Made by a program: the position numbers and the translations under genes. Source: Pedobacter sp. ok626 (GTDB taxonomy: Bacteria; Bacteroidota; Bacteroidia; Sphingobacteriales; Sphingobacteriaceae). Taken from it: 64,000 bases of DNA. The first letter of the stretch is position 1; the number at the start of each line of letters is the position of its first letter. The notes beneath the pieces are model-generated. The model saw only the letters and a program-made list of their open reading frames with translations. It searched no databases and was not told the origin of the DNA. Positions 17,572 through 26,903 of the stretch are shown piece by piece. Location: the NCBI RefSeq assembly GCF_900100435.1, contig NZ_FNEX01000001.1, positions 372,001-436,000 of the forward strand, written 5' to 3'.

Positions 17572-18477
17572 ATGGAAAAAAATCAAAATTACGATGTAGT
17601 CATCATCGGCGGAAGTTATGCCGGACTGTCAGCAGCTTTAGCACTCGGTAGGGCAATAAGAAATGTACTAGTTATTGATAGTGGAAATCCTTGTAACCGT
17701 CAGACACCGCATTCTCATAACTTTCTTACCCAGGATGGCAACACTCCGGCAGGCATAGCTGCATTGGGAAAATTTGAAGTAATGCAGTATCCAACAGTAG
17801 AATTTTTAACAGATTTGGTGACCGGAGTAAAAGGAGAGAACAATAACTTCCAGGTGATTACGAACTCCGGTAAAGCGATAAAAGCGCGCAAATTGTTATT
17901 TAGTACAGGTGTAAAGGATTTGCTGCCAGAGATCCCTGGTTTTGCGGATTGCTGGGGAATATCTGTAATTCATTGTCCTTATTGTCATGGGTATGAGTTT
18001 AAAGATCAGGCTACAGGTATTCTAGCCAATGGAGATACTGCCTATGAAATGGCATCAATGATCAATAATTGGACAAAGAAATTAACTGTTTTCACCAATG
18101 GAAAAGCAGAATTAACTGAAGTACAGCTGCAACAGTTAAGCACTTTGAAAATAGATGTTATTGAAAAACCATTACAGGATATTGAACACAAGGGGGGGGC
18201 GATGGAGCGAGTCTTGTTTACCGATGGCAGTAGCCATATGCTAAATGCACTATATGCTAGGCCGCCATTTGTACAGCATTGTCCCGTTCCAAAAGAAATT
18301 GGCTGCGAAATCAATAAAATGGGCTATATACAGGTAGATGATCTTCAGAAAACAACAGTTGCAGGCGTCTTTGCTGCAGGCGATAACACCAGCAAATTTC
18401 GCGCAGTTTCGGCTGCAGTAGCAGCTGGCGGTAAAGCTGGAGCTTTTATTAATCACGAATTGATTGCCCATGGGTAA
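17572..18477 (+). CDS. Thioredoxin-reductase-like NAD(P)/FAD dithiol oxidoreductase (GliT/HlmI-type CxxC)
   Basis: The start is taken at the ATG at 17,572 (301 residues), because the frame upstream begins with TTG and lacks family residues. It has an FAD-binding GGSYAG motif near the N-terminus, a TPHSHNFLTQDG block, a redox CPYCHGYE (Cys135/Cys138) and a C-terminal GVFAAGDN FAD motif. CxxCHGYE is typical of the stand-alone dithiol oxidases related to thioredoxin reductase (GliT/HlmI type), rather than CATC of true TrxB. It probably oxidises or reduces a small-molecule dithiol in the cytoplasm. A run of eight G at 18,192-18,199 lies inside the gene. Substrate unknown. Confidence 0.8.
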   Translation: MEKNQNYDVVIIGGSYAGLSAALALGRAIRNVLVIDSGNPCNRQTPHSHNFLTQDGNTPAGIAALGKFEVMQYPTVEFLTDLVTGVKGENNNFQVITNSGKAIKARKLLFSTGVKDLLPEIPGFADCWGISVIHCPYCHGYEFKDQATGILANGDTAYEMASMINNWTKKLTVFTNGKAELTEVQLQQLSTLKIDVIEKPLQDIEHKGGAMERVLFTDGSSHMLNALYARPPFVQHCPVPKEIGCEINKMGYIQVDDLQKTTVAGVFAAGDNTSKFRAVSAAVAAGGKAGAFINHELIAHG

Positions 18478-18485
18478 TCAATTCG
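18456..18485. repeat. 30-bp near-perfect palindrome across a stop codon
   Basis: The sequence from 18,456 to 18,485 reads as its own reverse complement except for one position per arm (C/T, which pairs as G-U in RNA). It covers the last codons and the TAA (18,475-18,477) of the oxidoreductase gene. No T-run follows, so it may be an mRNA 3' stabilising hairpin or a protein-binding site. Confidence 0.6.
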
Positions 18486-18603
18486 ATCTCTTCGATTGAA
18501 AGGTCAATTTATTTTGTTTTTCATAGTTTGATGTCAAGATTTGTGCGTATTGATACTGTGATATTTTTTCGGATATTGCTGCGGGAAATATAGCTAACAA
18601 ACA

Positions 18604-19203
18604 ATGCTTTTGACGGAAACCTTTGATGAACAATATTGGATAGTCGCTTTTCGAAAGGGTAATGATCATGCGCTGTCCCATTTCTTTGAATTGCATTATA
18701 GATCACTTTGTTATTTTGCCGGGCGACTATTGCAGGATGATATGGAGGCCGAAGAGGTAGTCTCTGATTGTTTTTACAAGCTATGGGAGCGTCATCAAGA
18801 TTTTGAAACTGCCCAAAATATCAAAGCATTTTTGTACATCAGCTGCCGGAATGCTTGTTTGAACCATCTTAAAAAGACGAAACGTAAAACGGCTATACAG
18901 CAGGAATATATTCAGCAACTAGAAGAGGGAGAAGAAACCATCTTCTATGAGGTGATTGAAACGGAAATCTTGACCATCCTGAGTCAGGAGATTGAAGGAT
19001 TACCAGATAAATGTCGTGAGGTTTTTAAATTGATCTATCTGGAGAACCGGAAAACAGATGAAATAGCTGTAATGTTAGGCCTATCGGTACAAACCGTAAG
19101 AAATCATAAAACAAGAGCTATAGAACTGCTTAAAACATCTTTTTTGAAGAAAGGCCTATCCGCCGCAATGACATTAGCATTCCTCTTATTTATAGATCGA
19201 TAA
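18604..19203 (+). CDS. ECF sigma-70 factor (FecI-like)
   Basis: The 199-residue protein has the sigma-2 region (ALSHFFELHYRSLCYFAGRLL, EAEEVVSDCFYKLWER) and sigma-4 region (LPDKCREVFKLIYLENRKTDEIAVMLGLSVQTVRNHKTRAI) of ECF factors. A hydrophobic tail (AAMTLAFLLFI) is common in Bacteroidota members. It precedes an anti-sigma FecR and a SusC with an STN signalling domain, so it should direct transcription of the SusC/SusD locus when the receptor is occupied. Confidence 0.92.
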   Translation: MLLTETFDEQYWIVAFRKGNDHALSHFFELHYRSLCYFAGRLLQDDMEAEEVVSDCFYKLWERHQDFETAQNIKAFLYISCRNACLNHLKKTKRKTAIQQEYIQQLEEGEETIFYEVIETEILTILSQEIEGLPDKCREVFKLIYLENRKTDEIAVMLGLSVQTVRNHKTRAIELLKTSFLKKGLSAAMTLAFLLFIDR

Positions 19204-19269
19204 AAAAAAGCAAAATTCTTTTGGTTGTTTTTTTAATATTGTTGTTTCTATAACAAAATAGGAATATAG

Positions 19270-20448
19270 ATGATCCCTCAGCAAAAATTTGAAGTAGCAT
19301 ATGAAATCTCCATCCTTGTTGCGGGATATCTTAGAGGAGATTTAACCAAGGAACAAGAAACTAAACTAAAGGAATGGCAACAAGCTTCAAATGACCATTT
19401 AAACTGGTTTAATGATTTTTGCCAACAGGAAAAGATAGATCAGCAGTTAAAAATGTTCCATGCTGCAAATAAAGCCTCGGTATGGAATAAAACTCAGGAT
19501 AAGATATTGGCTGCTGGCAAGGCCCGGACTAAGGGAAGAATGTTTTTATGGCGGAGAATAGCCGTAGCAGCTTCAATATTGCTTTGCTTAAGTATTGGTC
19601 TTCATTTTTATCTAACTAAGAATACCAGTTTCTTTTTGGAACAACAGGCATCCCGAAGTGGGATTATTGCAGGTGGAAATAAAGCATTTTTGACCCTAGA
19701 TGACGGAAAAAAGATCGTGCTAAGTGAAACTAAAAATGGAGTAATTATAGATGCAACCAAATTAGCCTATAGTGATGGTACAGAAATTCAGGTCATTTCT
19801 GCATCAGGAGATACTTCGCGCTATGCGAAAGTGAGTACCCCACGAGGAGGAACTTACCAGGTCGTATTGCCTGATGGGACCAGAGTTTGGCTAAATGCTG
19901 CTTCTGGACTGAGTTTCCCCACTAAATTTATCGGGACTTCGCGTAAGGTGGAGTTGAGTGGCGAGGCTTACTTTGAGGTAGCAAAGGATAAAATGCACCC
20001 ATTTATTGTAGCGAGTAGGGGGCAGCAGATAGAAGTATTAGGTACACACTTTAACGTAAATGCTTATCCGGAAGAAGTAAATGTGAAAACTACCCTGCTG
20101 GAGGGGGCTGTAAAAATAAAGACGGATGGCCAAGCAAAATTACTGAAACCTGGTCAGCAGTCTGATTTGATCAACGGAGAAATAAGCATAAAGGAAGTGA
20201 ATGTTGAAAATACTGTCGCATGGAAAAATGGAGAATTTTCATTTAAGAACGAAGAATTGGGCAGCATTATGAGGAAAATTGCAAGGTGGTATAATATTGA
20301 GGTTATTTTTAATAATAAAGAACTCAGCAAAAAGACACTTAGTGGCAATATTTCAAGATTTGAACAAGTTGCTAAAGTACTTCGGATTTTAGAAATGACA
20401 GGAGATATAAAATTTAAAATTCAGGGAAAAACTGTAACTGTATACTAG
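19270..20448 (+). CDS. FecR-type anti-sigma factor
   Basis: The 392-residue protein has a cytoplasmic N-terminal segment with sigma-binding LVAGYLRGDLTKEQETKLKEW, one transmembrane helix (about 98-115, RIAVAASILLCLSIGLHFYL), a periplasmic FecR domain (YAKVSTPRGGTYQVVLPDGTRVWLNAASGL onward) and a C-terminal DUF4974 module (GSIMRKIARWYNIEVIF, LSGNISRFEQVAKVLRILE). It holds the upstream ECF factor inactive until contacted by the STN domain of the SusC-like receptor. Confidence 0.93.
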   Translation: MIPQQKFEVAYEISILVAGYLRGDLTKEQETKLKEWQQASNDHLNWFNDFCQQEKIDQQLKMFHAANKASVWNKTQDKILAAGKARTKGRMFLWRRIAVAASILLCLSIGLHFYLTKNTSFFLEQQASRSGIIAGGNKAFLTLDDGKKIVLSETKNGVIIDATKLAYSDGTEIQVISASGDTSRYAKVSTPRGGTYQVVLPDGTRVWLNAASGLSFPTKFIGTSRKVELSGEAYFEVAKDKMHPFIVASRGQQIEVLGTHFNVNAYPEEVNVKTTLLEGAVKIKTDGQAKLLKPGQQSDLINGEISIKEVNVENTVAWKNGEFSFKNEELGSIMRKIARWYNIEVIFNNKELSKKTLSGNISRFEQVAKVLRILEMTGDIKFKIQGKTVTVY

Positions 20449-20630
20449 CGCAATATAACCTAAACCAATAAAACAAAACATGAACAACCTTCAGATAGAC
20501 CATTAGCAAAATCTAGAAAAGTTTTACAGAAAAAAAGGACTCCGATCTTGCCATCGAAGCCCTTAAGTATCTGATAAAACCTAAAAATCTTTGTAGAACA
20601 CAAAATTTATCAACTTAACCAGACAAACAA

Positions 20631-23600
20631 ATGTATAAAATTTATACTAAGATATTGTGTTGGCCGGAACGCCATATGCCTAAAATTCTGCGAATTATTG
20701 ATTCGGTTTTTAACCAAATCAATGGAGGCAGTAAAAATAAATGGATCATGCGAATTAACCTTATTACTGTTTTAATGATTGCAACTTTTTTACAAGTTAG
20801 TGCTGCGGGTTTTGCGCAGCAGCTTACTTTATCTAAAAGGAATGTTTCATTAGAGCAGGTATTCCAGGAAATTAAAAAACAAACGGGGTACAATGTAATT
20901 TATTTTGATAGCCAGTTGAATGATCAGAAAAAACTGGATGTTAACTTCAAGAAAACAGCGCTTAAAGAAGTGCTGGAATATTGTCTTAAAAACCAATCCC
21001 TGGTTTTTGCAATTGATGAAAAAACAATAGTGATCAAAAAGGAAGATAAATCAATTTTTGATAGAGTGATTGATAAATTCAAATCTTTTGATGTGTATGG
21101 AACTGTCTTTGATGATGAAGGTAATGTCCTGCCTGGCGCAACGGTGCGCATAAAAGGTTCTTCCAAATCTATAGTTACACCTTCGGATGGTGTATTTGCC
21201 TTTTCGGAGGTAGATGAAAGCACTGTTTTAGTCTTCTCGTATGTGGGGTATAGGACTCAGGAAATTGCGGTAAAGGGGAAAAGAATGCCTTTGAAAGTGA
21301 TACTTATTTCGGCAAAGAGTGATCTGGATGAGGTGAATGTCACCTTTAGCACTGGCTATCAAAGTATTCCAAAGGATAGGGCAACAGGGGCTTACGCAAT
21401 TATTTCTGGAGAGGAAATTGGGAAAAAGATTTCGCCAAACTTGTTGGAGCGTCTGGAAGGAACTGGATCAGGCTTATTGGTGAATGTGGGCACACCAGAT
21501 CGTAGTCTTACTCAAGGCCGGGATAATTTTACCATACGCGGTACATCGACGATCAACTCTGAAAAAAAACCACTAATTGTTTTAGACGGTTTTCCTACTG
21601 AACTGGATCTGGTGAATATCAATCCTGATAATGTCGAGAACATCACCATCTTAAAAGATGCAGCAGCCGCGAGCATTTGGGGGGTAAGAGCCGCAAATGG
21701 GGTAATTGTTATTGAATCCAAAAAGGGCACTTATTCTAATAAACCACAGGTTAACTTTTCAAGCGTTTTTTCATTGACGGGCAAACCTAGATTGGATTAT
21801 AGAAAAGTGCTCAATTCTGCTCAATATTTAGATCTTGAAAAAGAGTTGGTAGATAAAGGGATTCTTCCAGGTCAAAAATCTGCATTTTCTATTTATCCGC
21901 TACCATTAACTACTGGGACAGATCTATACATGCGATTTAAAAGAGGAGCGATTACTCAGCAACAGTATAATGATGAAGTAGGACGACTTAGTAAAACTGA
22001 TGTGAACGAGCAGTATCAGCGATATCTTTTGCAATCTCCATTTTCTCAGCAATACAATGTAAGCATTAGTGGTGGATCTTCCATCACGCGTAATTACCTT
22101 TCGGCTTCTTATACCGATGAACATACCAATAATAAAGGTGATTATGGTAGCAGGATGGTTGTTAACTTCAGCAATGAGACCAAAATAACACCAAAGCTTA
22201 CTTTTTCAGCTGAAACCTTTGTTTCGCTAATGAAACAAGAAAATAATGGTATTGGATTAACCGCCAATCAACCAGGAACAAATGCATTGTTACCTTATGA
22301 TCAGATTGTTGATGCGAATGGTAATGCAACCAATTTTTCTTATAAAGCAAAGGTACAAACGTTGGATTCTTTGGAGAAACGTGATTATTTGCCCTGGAAA
22401 TACAATTATATAGATGAGCTGGCAAACGCGGATAATACCTCTAGATCTTTAGCTTATAGGCTAACTGCTGGGTTAAACTATAAAATTATGCCTTGGATGA
22501 GTGCCGATTTGAAGTATATGACTGAACGGGAATTTGATAAGACAAGGAATTATTACAGTCCCGACACTTATATGGCAAGAAATACCATTAACACCTATAC
22601 GGTGGCAACTAGCCATGTAAGAGGCGTGCCGATTGGTGGGATTCTTGACCTCAATGATGCAGAACAAAATAATTATAACATCAGGGGGCAACTGAATTTT
22701 AATCCTGATCTGGGTGCGGCAGGCCGTCTTGATGCGGTAATTGGAGCAGAGTTTAGAGAAACCTTGTTTTCCGCTTATGGAAACCGCGCCTATGGTTATG
22801 ATAACCGCTTACTCAGTTCAACACCTGTAAATTATACGCAAGTTTACAAAACCGCTGATGGTGATGCGAAAGTTCCATATATCCTTAATCTTAATAATCG
22901 AAAAGATAGATACGCTTCGATCTTTGGGAATTTTACCTATACCTATAAATCTAAATATTCCTTGTCTGGAAGTTTCCGTAAAGATGATTCTAATTTATTT
23001 GGTGCTTCAAAGGAGTTTCGTACAGTGCCTTTATGGTCGATCGGAGCAATGTGGAGGGTTAAAGATGAAGGTTTTATGGCTCCTGTAGAATGGCTTTCTA
23101 AATTGAATTTAAGGGCAACCGCGGGGTACAATGGGAACCTAAATAAGGATACTTCTCCTTACCTGGTGATGCAGCAGTCGGGAAGTAACCCTGTCAATAA
23201 TGATCCTTATGGAAGTATTTATAATCCCGCAAATCCTCAACTACGATGGGAAAGGGTTCAAACTTACAATATTGGAACAGACTTTTCCCTATTTAATTCC
23301 AGAATTAGCGGAAGTGTGGATGCTTACTGGCGCAAAAGTCTGGATTTGCTCGGAAATGTAGACATCAATCCTACTTATGGTTTTACCTCATTATTGGCTA
23401 ATAAACTGGAGATGAAAAGCCGCGGAGTAGATGTCGAACTGAGTGCAAGAGCAATCAATGCGGCAGGGTTCAGTTGGACTCCATCTGTAAATGTTTCATT
23501 TAATACGAATAAGGTAACGAAAGCTTATTTTCAACAAGAAACTACTAGTTACTACACCAACACGAATAGCCCTAAACAAGGCCAAGAGTTAGGTAGTTTG

Positions 23601-24227
23601 TATACCTATAAATATGCTGGACTTAATGAAAAGGGGAATGCAATGATTTACAATGGTAAGGGTGAAAAGGTTTTGGCTGATCTGGTGACTTTTGATGAGA
23701 AAGATCTGGGAGCTCTGCAGTTTCAGGGAAATGTTACACCTCCCTATTTTGGTGGAATGTCAAACACATTTACTTATAAAGATTTTGAGCTGTTTACGCT
23801 ATTCACTTTCAAAGCGGGGCACAAATTTATGCGTCCAACGGCAAATGAGGTTTTTAAACTACCATATACTAGGCTCGCGCAGGCTGATCTGGCAAATAGA
23901 TGGAGAGTGCCGGGAGATGAATCGAAGACGAATATCCCCGCTATAGATCCTCAACATACTGGGACATTCCGCTACATTGATAGTGACTATTTCGTGGAAG
24001 ATGCCAGTTATGTCAGGTGGCGTGATGTTACCTTAACCTACCATATTCCAGTAAAGAAAATCAAGTGGAGCGCCTTTCAAATGCTAAGTGTTAGTGCGAC
24101 TGGCAGGAATCTGGCACTTTGGACGGCCAACAAAGAAGGAATAGACCCTGATTATCTTGATAATTTGAGTTTGTCAGCTTTGCCTCCTTCTAAATCCATT
24201 GTATTTAGTATTAAAGCGACTTTTTAA
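20631..24227 (+). CDS. SusC-like TonB-dependent receptor with STN signalling domain
   Basis: The 1198-residue outer-membrane protein has an extended N-terminus and signal peptide (to about residue 62, AAGFAQ). An STN domain (about 67-138), a carboxypeptidase-regulatory-like barrel-lid domain (about 153-226, GTVFDDEGNVLPGATVRIKG), a plug (NFTIRGTSTINSEKKPLIVLDG) and a 22-strand barrel ending in an aromatic residue follow. MYKIYTK at the start is usual in relatives, so the long start is kept over Met40. With the SusD gene 17 bases downstream it forms an import complex; the STN domain links it to FecR. The ligand is unknown; no glycosidase sits in this operon. Confidence 0.93.
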   Translation: MYKIYTKILCWPERHMPKILRIIDSVFNQINGGSKNKWIMRINLITVLMIATFLQVSAAGFAQQLTLSKRNVSLEQVFQEIKKQTGYNVIYFDSQLNDQKKLDVNFKKTALKEVLEYCLKNQSLVFAIDEKTIVIKKEDKSIFDRVIDKFKSFDVYGTVFDDEGNVLPGATVRIKGSSKSIVTPSDGVFAFSEVDESTVLVFSYVGYRTQEIAVKGKRMPLKVILISAKSDLDEVNVTFSTGYQSIPKDRATGAYAIISGEEIGKKISPNLLERLEGTGSGLLVNVGTPDRSLTQGRDNFTIRGTSTINSEKKPLIVLDGFPTELDLVNINPDNVENITILKDAAAASIWGVRAANGVIVIESKKGTYSNKPQVNFSSVFSLTGKPRLDYRKVLNSAQYLDLEKELVDKGILPGQKSAFSIYPLPLTTGTDLYMRFKRGAITQQQYNDEVGRLSKTDVNEQYQRYLLQSPFSQQYNVSISGGSSITRNYLSASYTDEHTNNKGDYGSRMVVNFSNETKITPKLTFSAETFVSLMKQENNGIGLTANQPGTNALLPYDQIVDANGNATNFSYKAKVQTLDSLEKRDYLPWKYNYIDELANADNTSRSLAYRLTAGLNYKIMPWMSADLKYMTEREFDKTRNYYSPDTYMARNTINTYTVATSHVRGVPIGGILDLNDAEQNNYNIRGQLNFNPDLGAAGRLDAVIGAEFRETLFSAYGNRAYGYDNRLLSSTPVNYTQVYKTADGDAKVPYILNLNNRKDRYASIFGNFTYTYKSKYSLSGSFRKDDSNLFGASKEFRTVPLWSIGAMWRVKDEGFMAPVEWLSKLNLRATAGYNGNLNKDTSPYLVMQQSGSNPVNNDPYGSIYNPANPQLRWERVQTYNIGTDFSLFNSRISGSVDAYWRKSLDLLGNVDINPTYGFTSLLANKLEMKSRGVDVELSARAINAAGFSWTPSVNVSFNTNKVTKAYFQQETTSYYTNTNSPKQGQELGSLYTYKYAGLNEKGNAMIYNGKGEKVLADLVTFDEKDLGALQFQGNVTPPYFGGMSNTFTYKDFELFTLFTFKAGHKFMRPTANEVFKLPYTRLAQADLANRWRVPGDESKTNIPAIDPQHTGTFRYIDSDYFVEDASYVRWRDVTLTYHIPVKKIKWSAFQMLSVSATGRNLALWTANKEGIDPDYLDNLSLSALPPSKSIVFSIKATF

Positions 24228-24244
24228 ACCTTAATCCTGAAACT

Positions 24245-25657
24245 ATGTACACTCAAAAATATTACTATATATTATTAATTGTCTTCTCAATTTCTGCCAG
24301 TTCGTGTAGGAAGTATGTGGAGCTTGAACCTCAGGGCAAAATTATACCCAGTACGGTAAATGATTATCAGCTGTTGCTGAATAACAGTGAGGTGTTCAAT
24401 CTGTCTTATGGAAGTGTGGATTATCCGACCGATGATATCGCTTTATTAAATGATGACTTCATCAATAGCTTTGATGTACGATCTTTGCAGATTTATAAAT
24501 GGGCTGACCTCTTTTATCAGGCGAATGAAGATGATCCGGAATGGAACTTATTTTACAAACAGATATACAATGCCAATGTGGCCATTCAGGGACTGCCGGA
24601 GGCAAAATCTGGCGACGCGAATTTAAAGGCACAGCTAATTGCAGAAGCTAAAGTACATCGTGCTTATGCATATTTGTGTCTGGTTAATCTGTATGCAAAG
24701 GAATATCATGTAAGTAGTGCTGCAACGGATCTTGGTGTGCCTTTACTTACAGAACCGGGTTATACACAAAGTTTGAAACGAGCTACTGTCGGTGCTGCTT
24801 ATGATTTGATCTTAAGTGATTTAAGCGCTGGTGTGCAAACACTGCCATCATTGGCTACAAGTAAAACTGCACCGTCAAAATCTGCAGCATATGCTTTGTT
24901 GGCTCGTACTTATCTGTATATGGGTGAATATCAGAAAGCCTTAGATAATGCCAATTTATCACTGAGTATAGAGTCGGCTCTTTTTAATCTTAATCCTTAC
25001 GTGAATATGGGAGCTGGATCAGGTTATCCAGATGGTTTTTTTCTTCCAACCAGCCAGAATAACCCGGAAGTGATATGGATGAAGGCAAGTAGTGATGGAG
25101 GGGGTAATTTTCCGCTGAGTAATGAATTGGTAACCTTGTTGGGCACAAAAGACCTGAGGAGTCATTTCTTTACCTACTATGTTGGTCCAGATGGAGATCC
25201 TATTGGGATTTTCAATTACCCGGGCACCTATCATACCTACTTCGCTCCATTTGAAACGGTTCCTGGCAGTACTCAAATGGGTCCAACTGTGCCTGAAATG
25301 ATGCTGATTAAGGCCGAATGTCTGGCCAGAACACAAAAAGGACAGGCTGGATTAGCTGTTGTGAATGAACTTCGCAAGTTCAGATTTAAGCCAGCAGATT
25401 ATACAGTTTTAACTGCCGCTAATGACGATGCAGCTTTGTTGCTAATTTTACAGGAAAGAAGAAGGGAGCTTTTTTGCAAAGGATTTCGTCTTTTCGATCT
25501 AAAAAGATTTAATACGGATCCAAAGCTCGTAAAGACAATTACACACCCACTTAAAACACAACAGCTGACATTGGCACCTGGTAGTAACCGTTATGTATAC
25601 CCGATTCCAACTAAAGTGATCAATGCCAATCCGGAAATAGACCAGAACCCAAGGTAG
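24245..25657 (+). CDS. SusD/RagB-like substrate-binding lipoprotein
   Basis: The 470-residue protein has a lipobox ASSC (Cys21) followed by RKYVELEPQGKI, the usual SusD opening. TPR-like helices follow (AEAKVHRAYAYLCLVNLYAKEY, ALLARTYLYMGEYQKALDNA), and the C-terminal RRRELFCKGFRLFDLKRF and YPIPTKVINANPEIDQNP complete the family pattern. It caps the adjacent SusC barrel at the cell surface and binds the cargo. It leads directly into two thioredoxin-fold genes. Confidence 0.93.
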   Translation: MYTQKYYYILLIVFSISASSCRKYVELEPQGKIIPSTVNDYQLLLNNSEVFNLSYGSVDYPTDDIALLNDDFINSFDVRSLQIYKWADLFYQANEDDPEWNLFYKQIYNANVAIQGLPEAKSGDANLKAQLIAEAKVHRAYAYLCLVNLYAKEYHVSSAATDLGVPLLTEPGYTQSLKRATVGAAYDLILSDLSAGVQTLPSLATSKTAPSKSAAYALLARTYLYMGEYQKALDNANLSLSIESALFNLNPYVNMGAGSGYPDGFFLPTSQNNPEVIWMKASSDGGGNFPLSNELVTLLGTKDLRSHFFTYYVGPDGDPIGIFNYPGTYHTYFAPFETVPGSTQMGPTVPEMMLIKAECLARTQKGQAGLAVVNELRKFRFKPADYTVLTAANDDAALLLILQERRRELFCKGFRLFDLKRFNTDPKLVKTITHPLKTQQLTLAPGSNRYVYPIPTKVINANPEIDQNPR

Positions 25658-25682
25658 CTGGCCTTTAAATAATTAGAGGAAT

Positions 25683-26867
25683 ATGAAAAGTTATATTACA
25701 ATATTGCTGCTCCTGTTAACTGGGGCAGCCTGTTCTGCTAGTGCCCAGGGAATTGAATTTGACCATGGCAGTTGGACCGAAATTAAAGTGAAGGCAAAAA
25801 AGGAGAATAAGCTAATCTTTTTAGATTTCTACACGGTATGGTGTGCGCCTTGTAAAAAGATGGCACTAGAAGTTTTTCCCTTGCCCGAAGCTGGTGAATT
25901 CTTTAATATGCATTTTATCAATGTAAAGGTGGATGCAGAAAAAGGCGAAGGGATCATGTTGGCAAAAACTTATGGACCATCAGGGTATCCTACGTTGATC
26001 TTTACCGATACAGAGGGAAAACAGCTTTACCGTGCGGGCGGAGCTGAAACGGCAGAGGAACTGATCAAATATGGAAAGGTGGCCTTAAATCCGCAGGAAG
26101 ATTATGAGCGTTTAAAGGAAAAATACGCCAAAAATGAGCTTGGTAAAGAAGAGCTCTATCGGTATATGGTTATCCTTAAAGCAAAGGGGAAAGATGCCGA
26201 AATAAATGGGGTTTTTGACCGCTATTTCGGTTTGTTTAATGAGGCTAGTAAGCAGGCCTTTGAAATGATGCAGGAATATGTAAGTTCCAGTGATTCTAAA
26301 TCTTTTAAATATTTGCAAGCACATCGTAGTGATTTTTATCATTTGGCAGGGAAAAAGCAGGTGGATGAGTTTATGAAAAAATTACTGTGCCAGGAGTTGG
26401 CCTCAGATTTTTTTTACTACGACAAGAACGAACCTTTAGACCGATATCTTGCCGCTAAGCGCGCGTTGAAGCTGAAGGTTAATTTGACTGAGCAGGAAGA
26501 ATTAGACTTAGATAAATCTTATTATCAGCAGGTAAAGGATGAAGATAATTTTATTAAAACATCGGCTACTTTGATCGAAAAGTATATCTATAACAATGAT
26601 GAAGCCATTAGCATGATCCTTGGCGGAGCATATATTGTAAAAAAAGAAGCGCATTTATTACTACTTAAAAAATGGGCAGAAATGGCTGTAGCCATTAAGG
26701 ACAATTCCTTAAACTATTTGTCACTGGCTTTGATTTGCGACAGCTTAAAAGATAAAACCAGCGCATTAAAATACATTGATCTATGCCTTGCCGCCTCTAA
26801 GCGGGATGATGATGGGAAAGCGGAGATAATCGGACAATTTAAACAGCGGATCATACAACACAATTAA
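25683..26867 (+). CDS. Secreted thioredoxin-fold protein with helical C-terminal domain (copy 1)
   Basis: The 394-residue protein has a Sec signal peptide (cleavage near SASAQ) and a thioredoxin domain with FLDFYTVWCAPCKKM (Cys54, Cys57) and the cis-Pro block SGYPTLIFTD. A helical region of about 250 residues, possibly TPR-like, follows (NSLNYLSLALICDSLKDKTSALKYIDLCLAAS). It should act in the periplasm as a disulfide reductase or chaperone for partners of this SusC/SusD locus. It is a close paralogue of the next gene. Confidence 0.83.
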   Translation: MKSYITILLLLLTGAACSASAQGIEFDHGSWTEIKVKAKKENKLIFLDFYTVWCAPCKKMALEVFPLPEAGEFFNMHFINVKVDAEKGEGIMLAKTYGPSGYPTLIFTDTEGKQLYRAGGAETAEELIKYGKVALNPQEDYERLKEKYAKNELGKEELYRYMVILKAKGKDAEINGVFDRYFGLFNEASKQAFEMMQEYVSSSDSKSFKYLQAHRSDFYHLAGKKQVDEFMKKLLCQELASDFFYYDKNEPLDRYLAAKRALKLKVNLTEQEELDLDKSYYQQVKDEDNFIKTSATLIEKYIYNNDEAISMILGGAYIVKKEAHLLLLKKWAEMAVAIKDNSLNYLSLALICDSLKDKTSALKYIDLCLAASKRDDDGKAEIIGQFKQRIIQHN

Positions 26868-26903
26868 TTAAACAATCACTCAGAAAAATTAAAATCATTA
26901 CAT

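Noticed and set aside
20449-20630. A small gene between FecR and SusC
   Set aside because: The only ATG frame from 20,480 stops after a few codons and no ribosome site or family motif is visible.
20631-25657. SusC/SusD pair serving the pectin genes
   Set aside because: It lies in its own ECF/FecR/Trx locus, separated by a convergent IclR gene and a hairpin, so there is no direct link to region F or A.
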